This document shows, in pieces, positions 1 through 5,033 of a stretch of 5,033 nt of DNA. The notes under the pieces are model-generated. The model was given only the letters and a program-made list of their open reading frames with translations. It had not been told where the DNA came from and did not search any database. A program made the position numbers and the translations under genes. The first letter of the stretch is position 1; each line of letters starts with the position of its first letter. Origin of the DNA: Candidatus Omnitrophota bacterium (GTDB lineage Bacteria; Omnitrophota; Koll11; JAHIPI01); NCBI GenBank assembly GCA_028718265.1, contig JAQUMG010000142.1:1-5033 (forward strand), in the 5' to 3' direction.

Positions 1-566
1 ACAGCAGTGTTATGATCACGGAAAGTCATCAGATCGAAGGAGCACGCCTTACACTGGGACTGGCCTTCTTTCTCTGCCGACTTATAGAATTCATTGACAG
101 AATGAAACAGCGGGAACAATCCGTTTAATGTGGTGAAAATGAGCTTGCCTTTATCTTTCAGCGCTTTTGTGGCGTTCTTGAGTATTTCAAAATTCATCTC
201 ATCTGTTTCCATAAGAGAGAATCCGCCTTCACACAACATAATCGCCAGATCAAATTCGCCGGCAAAAGAGAGATTGCGCGCATCTTGTATTTGGAAATCG
301 ATGGTCACCCCCGCCTCTTGTGCCTTTTCCCTTGCCCTTTTTATCTGATTCTCGGAAAGATCAACACCGGTCACATTATATCCCCTCTTTGTCAGTTCAA
401 TCGCATGACGGCCGGTACCGCAACCGATATCTATGATCTTTGATGATTTATCGCGATTGATCTCTATCTCAATAAAATCGCATTCCCCAAGTGTCCCGCG
501 AACGTAACATTCTTCATCATATTTATGTGCATAATTCTCAAATAACGACTCATACCATTTTTTCAT
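1..566 (-). CDS. Class I SAM-dependent methyltransferase, C-terminus cut by window edge
   Basis: The reading frame starts at ATG 566-564 and stays open to the left edge, giving 188 codons plus two bases. The start is supported by an AGGAG Shine-Dalgarno site at 576-580, nine nt upstream. The N-terminus (MKKWYESLFENYAHKYDEE) is typical of a family of small cytosolic methyltransferases. Motif I, which binds S-adenosylmethionine, is seen as IIDIGCGTGRH at residues 44-54. The acidic end of strand 2 is VTGVDLSENQ at 65-74, and QDARNL near 95 fits motif II/III. The segment FDLMTFRDHNT at 177-187 is a family signature, and by homology roughly 60 residues remain beyond the edge. The substrate is unknown. 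It lies 18 nt after the ferritin/VIT gene, so it is probably the last visible member of the same transcript. A CxxC pair (C172, C175) sits in the variable region and may be incidental. The methyltransferase fold is near certain; a role in metal or metalloid chemistry is only suggested by context. Confidence 0.93.
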   Translation of the reverse strand, partial: MKKWYESLFENYAHKYDEECYVRGTLGECDFIEIEINRDKSSKIIDIGCGTGRHAIELTKRGYNVTGVDLSENQIKRAREKAQEAGVTIDFQIQDARNLSFAGEFDLAIMLCEGGFSLMETDEMNFEILKNATKALKDKGKLIFTTLNGLFPLFHSVNEFYKSAEKEGQSQCKACSFDLMTFRDHNTA

Positions 567-575
567 TACTATCCG

Positions 576-580
576 CTCCT
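576..580 (-). promoter_or_regulatory. Shine-Dalgarno site of the methyltransferase gene
   Basis: The minus strand reads AGGAG, nine bases before ATG 566-564, inside the 18-nt gap that follows the ferritin-VIT stop at 587-585. The gap is too short to hold a separate terminator and promoter, which supports co-transcription. Confidence 0.75.
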
Positions 581-584
581 GTTT

Positions 585-1457
585 TTAAACTGCGATACCG
601 AATACTTTTCTGATTATCAGCCCTATAAAGAAATTAACTGCCGCGATGCTCAGGCTGATACCGGCCATTTCCATGAATCTCTTTCTGAAATTGAGCCCTT
701 TGGCAACGGACATATAGAACGTAAAGATAAGTATTACCAGGAGGGCATTGGCAATAACAAGTCCGAGGCAGACGAATATATTTCTGAACAAAAGGTAGGG
801 GAAAATCAGAAAAAGTACCGTCCCCACATAAGTAATGCCGGTATATATACTTGCTTTAAGGGGGTTCTTTTTCGTATCTTCCTGTTTTGTGGACAGGTAT
901 TCCGAGGCTGCCATGGACATGGAAGCAGCGATTCCGGTAATCAGCCCGACTATCCCTACAAGTCTCGCGTTTTGTATCGCCAGCGTTAAGCCCACCAGGG
1001 CGCCCGTCAATTCCACCAGAGCATCGTTCAGCCCCAAAACCATTGAACTGACATATTTTAAACGTTCCTCGTCGATTAAGCCGATCAGCTCATTCTCATG
1101 TTTTTCCTCGTCCTTAATTATCGTATCTATCTCGGGCGAGATTTCCTTTAATTTATCATACGCGTCCTGCGCAAGGTCTTCGCCGTTTTCCATAAGTTTC
1201 AGCCCGAAATTCAGGCCAAAAACGCGGGAAATAAAAACGTAAATGAAGATTTTAAGCTGATCAGGTTCGGCGTCCTTCAGTGTCACACTTCTGAAAAATT
1301 CATAGTGCTTCAGCTCTTCTTTGGATATCGCCGCCAGAATTTCGCTATGCGCCTTGTCTTTTACGCTCAGGGAAAGCTTTTCATAAATTGCCTGCTCGGT
1401 AAGCTCATTCTTCTGGGCGCGCAGGACCTTCACTTCCAGATCTTTTGTCAGCATCAT
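585..1457 (-). CDS. Ferritin-like / VIT1-CCC1 fusion transporter (MbfA-like, Fe/Mn)
   Basis: This 290-residue protein has two parts. Residues about 1-130 form a ferritin/rubrerythrin-like four-helix domain with candidate diiron ligands: E18 or E21 in helix 1, the ExxH motif E48/H51, E90 or E93 in helix 3, and a second ExxH at E117/H120. Residues about 135-290 form a five-helix VIT1/CCC1 membrane domain carrying GLNDALVELTGAL (142-154) and SMAASEYLS (181-189), both characteristic of that family. The loop between membrane helices 2 and 3 is short, unlike eukaryotic VIT1, where it holds a metal-binding domain; the ferritin domain probably takes over that role. Known relatives (membrane-bound ferritin MbfA of rhizobia) export iron from the cytosol, so iron or manganese export is the most likely function. 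The start is the first of two tandem ATGs, overlapping the upstream permease stop by four bases, with AAGGA at 1465-1469 as ribosome site. Direction of transport and metal are inferred. Confidence 0.94.
   Translation of the reverse strand: MMLTKDLEVKVLRAQKNELTEQAIYEKLSLSVKDKAHSEILAAISKEELKHYEFFRSVTLKDAEPDQLKIFIYVFISRVFGLNFGLKLMENGEDLAQDAYDKLKEISPEIDTIIKDEEKHENELIGLIDEERLKYVSSMVLGLNDALVELTGALVGLTLAIQNARLVGIVGLITGIAASMSMAASEYLSTKQEDTKKNPLKASIYTGITYVGTVLFLIFPYLLFRNIFVCLGLVIANALLVILIFTFYMSVAKGLNFRKRFMEMAGISLSIAAVNFFIGLIIRKVFGIAV
1454..1457 (-). other. ATGA stop/start overlap coupling permease to ferritin-VIT gene
   Basis: On the minus strand the first ATG of the ferritin-VIT gene (1457-1455) shares bases with the TGA stop of the permease (1456-1454). 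A second ATG follows directly in frame. An AAGGA site at 1465-1469 lies inside the permease end. Such an overlap usually couples translation of the two genes and suggests that their products are needed together. Confidence 0.85.
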
Positions 1458-2503
1458 TTACATGTCCTTTTCGATTTTGCGACGCTATTTATCATTAAAA
1501 GAATCAGAATAACAGCGGATATAGTCTTTATGTAATGCGGAAATATTTCTCCCGCTTTGCCGAGAGTAGTTTTGATATCAATGCCATAGATAAAATATAT
1601 CTGGTTAAGCAATATTCCCAAGCCGACGGCGCAAACGGCAATTGACGCCAGATATATTATTACCGATCTCTTTCCGAGAAATTTTCCTACCGTTAATATG
1701 CCGGCGATATTCGTGGCCGGGCCGGCAAGAAGAAATACCAGAGCTACGCCGGGGCTCATGCCCTTGGCAATCAGGGCGGCTGCTATGGGCGTCGATGCAC
1801 TAGCGCATATATAAAGCGGTATGCCGATAAGAAGCATTACAAGCATCGCTCTCCAGCCCGAACCGAGAAAATTCTCAATAACAGTTTGCGGGACAAAGTA
1901 GGATATAATCCCGCCGATAATAATGCCTAATGTCAGCCATTTTGCGATGTCGCCCAGTAAATCGACAAAAGCGTAACGCATGCTGTATCTTAATTTCTCG
2001 GCAAGGGTATGGTTATGCCCTTCGTGCTTCTCATCTTCGCCGCAGCATTCACAGGCATTTGTCGGTGCTATCGGTACTCCCTCACCGGTCTTACCGAAAC
2101 GATTCTCGCCGATACCCGCAATAACCGCCGTGATAAACGCGGCAACCGGCCTGAATACGGTCATGATAGGATCGAGCAAAGCAAATGATATGGCAATGGA
2201 ATCGATGCCGGATTCCGGAGTGGAAATCAGAAAAGAGAGAACGGAACCCTTGGAGGCGCCGTTTTTCCTTAACGATACTGCCGTCGGTATAACGCCGCAG
2301 GAGCACAGGGGCAGCGGAACACCGAACAGGGCGGCGAGAACCACGGATCTGATTCCGGGTTTTCCCAGATGCTGCGCGATTTTCTCCTTATCCACAAATA
2401 TCTGAATCAAACCTGCGATAAAAATGCCGAAGAGTATATATAATGAGGCGTCATCAAACGTATGCCATATTGTCCCGGTTAAATTTATTAAAGCGTCTAT
2501 CAT
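1454..2503 (-). CDS. ArsP/YraQ-superfamily permease, SO_0444-like Cu/Zn efflux transporter
   Basis: A 349-residue polytopic inner-membrane protein of the DUF318 (ArsP/YraQ) permease superfamily. The first half carries VPLPLCSCGVIPTAVSLR (62-79) with the paired cysteines C67 and C69, followed by STPESGIDS (94-102). The second half carries YICASASTPIAAALIAKG (231-248) with C233 and GPATNIAGIL (261-270), so the two halves repeat the same intramembrane motif as expected for this fold. Between them is a hydrophilic loop of about 50 residues holding C151, C153, C154, H160, H163 and H165, a likely metal-binding cluster. The CSCGVIP motif together with this loop fits the SO_0444 group, named for a Shewanella protein annotated as a Cu/Zn efflux transporter; ArsP proteins export organoarsenicals and are the main alternative. 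The start lies 11 nt after the MFS gene with only a weak ribosome site, and the stop overlaps the next start. The superfamily is certain; the substrate is inferred. Confidence 0.93.
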   Translation of the reverse strand: MIDALINLTGTIWHTFDDASLYILFGIFIAGLIQIFVDKEKIAQHLGKPGIRSVVLAALFGVPLPLCSCGVIPTAVSLRKNGASKGSVLSFLISTPESGIDSIAISFALLDPIMTVFRPVAAFITAVIAGIGENRFGKTGEGVPIAPTNACECCGEDEKHEGHNHTLAEKLRYSMRYAFVDLLGDIAKWLTLGIIIGGIISYFVPQTVIENFLGSGWRAMLVMLLIGIPLYICASASTPIAAALIAKGMSPGVALVFLLAGPATNIAGILTVGKFLGKRSVIIYLASIAVCAVGLGILLNQIYFIYGIDIKTTLGKAGEIFPHYIKTISAVILILLMINSVAKSKRTCK

Positions 2504-2514
2504 AAAGTGTCTGC

Positions 2515-3726
2515 CTATATTTTTTTGGCGGTGAAGATCGTATTTCTCGACAGGATAAACAATGTTACCGATGCCACCTCAACGACGGCGGCGAATATCA
2601 TTATGTATACCGGCGAAAACCCGTATAAGAAGCCCATAACGGCCCCGCCGAAAAACCAGGAAGCACCGTATATTGTGTTAAAAACTCCATAGGCGAAACC
2701 TCTCTGTTCCACGACGACCATATCGGCTATAGCCGCGCGCATTATCGTCTCATGAATACCCATTACCGCACCCCACAGTACGATGCTTATTACCACAAAA
2801 CTATAATTGTGCGAAAAAGCAAAAAACGGTATGAATATGGTCAGCAAGGGTATCGTTAGAAGTGACTTCAGGCCGACTTTGTCGTATATCCTGCCTATTA
2901 TCAACGCTACTGCCCCGTCCACTGCCATCGCGACAGCGTAAAGCATGGGTATCTGATAATCCTTAATAATCGCCTGAGCCTTGAAATGATACGAAATCAA
3001 TTGAAAATTGGCAAAACCACCGACTGCTAAAAATATGAAGAAGGTATAAACCCAGAATATATTAGGCAGCTTGCCCCTTACGTTCCTTTCCTCACTTTTC
3101 CCGGGCGCTTCGAATTCCTCCATGGAAGGATATTTTGCCTTTGCCAGAATAAGGAATGCCATCGTCAGAATCGCCGGTATGCACAAAATGACGAATCCTG
3201 TCTGGTATTTATCCTTAAAAAGAAGGACAAAAGAAAATATTAAAGCCCCTATAATAGCGCCAACCTGATCCAGCGCTTCATGCAGGCCAAATCCCAGGCC
3301 TCTCCCCACCTGTTTTGTGGCATGGGAAAGTATGGTATCTCTCGCCGGGCTTCTGATGGCTTTTCCTACGCGTTCTAATATTATAAGGATGGCGGCTACC
3401 TGCCAGTAATCCGTAAATCCCAACAACGGTATGGCGAATATCAGGGCATAGCCCAATATCGTCATCGTCCAATAACTTTTGGTACGGTCCGCCAGATACC
3501 CCGAAATAAAACGCAGCGTATATCCAAGAAACTCGCCTATGCCGGACACTACCCCGACCACAGCAGCACTTGCACCCAAGAGGGCCAGATATGGCCCGGT
3601 AATGCCGCGCGCTCCTTCATACGTTATGTCGCCGAACAGGCTGACGATTCCGAGAAGGATTATACACTGAAAGGCCATTTTTTTGGACATCTCTTTTTTG
3701 GGTAACACGCTCTTTTGAGATTCCAT
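2515..3726 (-). CDS. Major facilitator superfamily (MFS) transporter, substrate unknown
   Basis: A 403-residue protein of normal MFS length with about twelve hydrophobic segments and a central charged loop (residues about 197-220). The loop 2-3 motif A is recognisable as SGYLADRTK at 75-83, and its counterpart in the second half is GRIYDKVG at 278-285. ERVGKAIRSPARD (118-130) follows membrane helix 4, and its echo GIHETIMRAAIAD (323-335) lies at the matching place in the second half, so the internal duplication of the family is visible. LHEALDQVGAIIG (148-160) corresponds to the helix 5 region usually associated with drug and proton antiporters. The start is ATG 3726-3724, supported by AGGAGA at 3733-3738; a later Met at residue 13 lacks such support. 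It begins 18 nt after the ZIP gene and ends 11 nt before the permease, so it is co-transcribed with metal transporters. The transported compound cannot be read from the sequence: a metal chelate, a metabolite or a drug are all possible. Confidence 0.92.
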   Translation of the reverse strand: MESQKSVLPKKEMSKKMAFQCIILLGIVSLFGDITYEGARGITGPYLALLGASAAVVGVVSGIGEFLGYTLRFISGYLADRTKSYWTMTILGYALIFAIPLLGFTDYWQVAAILIILERVGKAIRSPARDTILSHATKQVGRGLGFGLHEALDQVGAIIGALIFSFVLLFKDKYQTGFVILCIPAILTMAFLILAKAKYPSMEEFEAPGKSEERNVRGKLPNIFWVYTFFIFLAVGGFANFQLISYHFKAQAIIKDYQIPMLYAVAMAVDGAVALIIGRIYDKVGLKSLLTIPLLTIFIPFFAFSHNYSFVVISIVLWGAVMGIHETIMRAAIADMVVVEQRGFAYGVFNTIYGASWFFGGAVMGFLYGFSPVYIMIFAAVVEVASVTLFILSRNTIFTAKKI

Positions 3727-3732
3727 CCGATG

Positions 3733-3738
3733 TCTCCT
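3733..3738 (-). promoter_or_regulatory. Shine-Dalgarno site of the MFS gene
   Basis: The minus strand reads AGGAGA, six bases before ATG 3726-3724, in the 18-nt gap after the ZIP stop. It supports the first Met over the later Met at residue 13. Confidence 0.75.
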
Positions 3739-3744
3739 GTGCAG

Positions 3745-4491
3745 CTATTGAACAAATATATTTTCCAGTATCATCATCGTCACAAAGCCAAGTATAATGC
3801 CTATAGTTGCTTCGCGCGCATTACCGCGCGAGTGCGTTTCGGGTATTACCTCTTCGCTTGTAACGAAAAGCATTGCTCCGGCGGCAAATGCCATACCGTA
3901 AGGAATAAGAAATGCGCTGAATGAAACTATTGAAACTCCTAAAAATCCGCCGATCGGTTCAACCACACAGGTAAATGAGGCTATCAGAAATGCCCTCAAC
4001 ATGGTGTTGTTATCCTTAAAAAGCGAAAGCGCCACCGCCAGCCCTTCGATAAAGTTCTGCATACCTATTCCTATTGCCAAAACAGTACCTGCGGCCACAC
4101 CCTGTCCGCCGAAGCCCACGCCTACCGCCAAACCTTCAGGAAAATTATGTATGGTTATCGCGAATATAAATAACAATATGGGGCTTAATTTGACCGGCGG
4201 GCCTTTTCTTCCCGCTATTCTATGGATATGAGGAACTGCTTTCTCCATGACTATAAGAAAAGCTGCTCCTAATAAAATCCCGAAAGCCGTTCTCCATACT
4301 CCGCCGATCTTCACCGCGGGAACGATAAGGCCGAAACAAGTCGCCGCCAGCATGACTCCTGCCGCAAAACCCATGGCAGAATCCAAAAATTTTTCGGAGA
4401 CGTTTTTCATGAGAAAAACTACTGCCGCCCCCAAAATCGTAACCGAGCCCGCTACAAGGCTCGCTATAGTCCCTAAAAGAATTATATCCAT
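3745..4491 (-). CDS. ZIP-family divalent metal transporter (GufA/BbZIP-like)
   Basis: A 248-residue membrane protein with about eight hydrophobic helices, the normal size for bacterial ZIP proteins. Helix 4 carries HNFPEGLAVG (115-124) and helix 5 carries QNFIEGLAVA (145-154). H115, N116, E119, Q145 and E149 match the positions that form the binuclear metal centre in BbZIP, where helix 5 also begins with Gln rather than His. E178 in VVEPIGG (176-182) fits the helix 6 ligand, and SEEVIPETH (212-220) is the conserved helix 7 metal site. I148 replaces the proline usually found in the helix 5 motif. ZIP proteins move Zn, Fe, Mn and other divalent ions, normally into the cytosol. The start follows the upstream stop by one base and has a strong GGAGG site at 4501-4505. 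The loop after helix 3 is short, with only H88 and H90, so there is no long His-rich sensor loop. The metal preferred is unknown. Confidence 0.94.
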   Translation of the reverse strand: MDIILLGTIASLVAGSVTILGAAVVFLMKNVSEKFLDSAMGFAAGVMLAATCFGLIVPAVKIGGVWRTAFGILLGAAFLIVMEKAVPHIHRIAGRKGPPVKLSPILLFIFAITIHNFPEGLAVGVGFGGQGVAAGTVLAIGIGMQNFIEGLAVALSLFKDNNTMLRAFLIASFTCVVEPIGGFLGVSIVSFSAFLIPYGMAFAAGAMLFVTSEEVIPETHSRGNAREATIGIILGFVTMMILENIFVQ

Positions 4492-4492
4492 A

Positions 4493-5033
4493 CTACCATG
4501 CCTCCGCTGTTTTTTTCGCTGCCATCTTCGCTTCTTCTATCTTTTTACCCTGCACCTCGGGTCCAAGAGCATCCATGGGCTGTGCATTTATGAAAATTAT
4601 ATCTTTTATGCCTGTAAAACCGAACGCTGTGCGCAGATAAGGTTCCTGAAAATCATAGGCGCGCACGGGGCTATCCGGACCGTAATCACCGCCCCGGCTT
4701 GTAATAATTACCATTTTCCTGTCTTTAACTAATCCCTCGGCACCCTTGTCCGTGTAACGAAAGAGATATCGCGGCTGCAGAATGATATCCAGATATTGTT
4801 TCAGTGAATACGGAATGCTGAAATTCCACATGGGCGTGCTGACGAGATAACCGTCGGCAGAAAGAAAACGGTCGATATGCCGCTTAATGGGCTCCCATGC
4901 TTTTTTCAATTCTCCGGCCAGTTCTTTCCCGCCGAGTAAGACATATTTGCCCTCTACCATCTTTACGGTCAGAGACGGCAGGGATTCCGTTATAACATTC
5001 AGCTCGTCTATGACGCAGGCAGGATACTTCTTC
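4493..5033 (-). CDS. FMN-dependent NAD(P)H azoreductase / quinone reductase-type flavoprotein, N-terminus cut by window edge
   Basis: The frame is open from the right edge to TAG 4495-4493, giving 179 visible residues; roughly 25-30 residues, including the first strand and phosphate-binding loop, lie outside the window. A Met codon at 4960 is internal: the 24 codons before it (beginning KKYPACVIDELNV) align with the family's second strand region. The flavodoxin-like fold is shown by STPMWNFSIPYSLKQYLD (visible residues 65-82), the FMN-contacting segment of AzoR-type enzymes, and by TSRGGDYG (111-118), the second flavin-contacting loop. YLRTAFGFTGI (132-142) and FINAQPMDALG (147-157) are also characteristic. 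Known relatives are cytosolic flavoproteins that reduce quinones and azo compounds by two electrons with NAD(P)H and protect against thiol-specific or quinone stress. It is the first visible gene, one base ahead of the ZIP gene. Family placement is strong; the physiological acceptor is unknown. Confidence 0.93.
   Translation of the reverse strand, partial: KKYPACVIDELNVITESLPSLTVKMVEGKYVLLGGKELAGELKKAWEPIKRHIDRFLSADGYLVSTPMWNFSIPYSLKQYLDIILQPRYLFRYTDKGAEGLVKDRKMVIITSRGGDYGPDSPVRAYDFQEPYLRTAFGFTGIKDIIFINAQPMDALGPEVQGKKIEEAKMAAKKTAEAW
4501..4505 (-). promoter_or_regulatory. Strong Shine-Dalgarno site of the ZIP gene, inside the azoreductase coding end
   Basis: The minus strand reads GGAGG here, nine bases before ATG 4491-4489. 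It lies within the last codons of the azoreductase gene, whose TAG stop is one base before the ZIP start. This fixes the ZIP start and indicates that the two genes are read from one message. Confidence 0.8.

Noticed and set aside
94..122. Plus-strand TTGACA at 94-99 as a possible -35 box
   Set aside because: The hexamer 17 bases downstream (CAATCC) does not resemble a -10 box, and the site lies antisense inside the methyltransferase.
130..348. Plus-strand open frame of 72 codons
   Set aside because: It is antisense to the methyltransferase, whose SAM-binding motifs and signature residues fill the opposite strand.
835..1242. Plus-strand open frame of 135 codons
   Set aside because: It is antisense to the ferritin-VIT gene and Ser-rich, as expected from the complement of a membrane and helical coding sequence.
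2091..2306. Minus-strand open frame of 71 codons inside the permease
   Set aside because: It is an alternative frame on the same strand as the permease, with Arg-rich, domain-free translation and no good ribosome site.
1980..2405. Plus-strand open frame of 141 codons
   Set aside because: It lies fully antisense within the permease gene, which has strong family motifs; the translation resembles no known protein.
4247..4732. Plus-strand open frame of 161 codons
   Set aside because: It lies antisense across the ZIP and azoreductase genes, which both show clear family motifs. Its translation is low-complexity with no recognisable domain.
4493..4960. Azoreductase starting at the Met codon at 4960
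   Set aside because: The frame stays open upstream to the window edge and the extra 24 codons look like the family's own N-terminal half, so this Met is internal.

Overview
The window holds one tightly packed block of six protein-coding genes, all read right to left on the minus strand. The longest gap between genes is 18 nt, and one junction is a 4-nt stop/start overlap. The first gene (at the right edge) and the last gene (at the left edge) run off the window, so neither the operon promoter nor its terminator is visible. No RNA gene, insertion sequence, CRISPR array or long intergenic stretch was seen.

In order of transcription: (1) 5033-4493, a flavodoxin-fold FMN-dependent NAD(P)H oxidoreductase of the azoreductase type, missing its N-terminus; (2) 4491-3745, a ZIP-family metal transporter resembling the GufA/BbZIP branch; (3) 3726-2515, a major facilitator superfamily transporter of unknown substrate; (4) 2503-1454, a permease of the ArsP/YraQ (DUF318) superfamily that best fits the SO_0444-type Cu/Zn efflux group, with a Cys/His-rich loop; (5) 1457-585, a fusion of a ferritin-like diiron domain to a VIT1/CCC1 iron/manganese transporter, the membrane-bound ferritin (MbfA-like) architecture; (6) 566-1, a class I SAM-dependent methyltransferase cut at its C-terminus.

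Taken together this looks like a transition-metal and redox homeostasis operon. Four consecutive genes encode membrane transporters; three of these belong to families that move Zn/Fe/Mn/Cu, and soluble enzymes flank them. A plausible reading (inference) is control of cytosolic divalent metals plus removal of electrophile or quinone by-products. No metal-responsive regulator lies inside the window.

The organism is bacterial or possibly archaeal. Moderate GC, ATG starts, clear Shine-Dalgarno sites and dense packing suggest an environmental, perhaps anaerobic, prokaryote, but the sequence alone does not fix the phylum.
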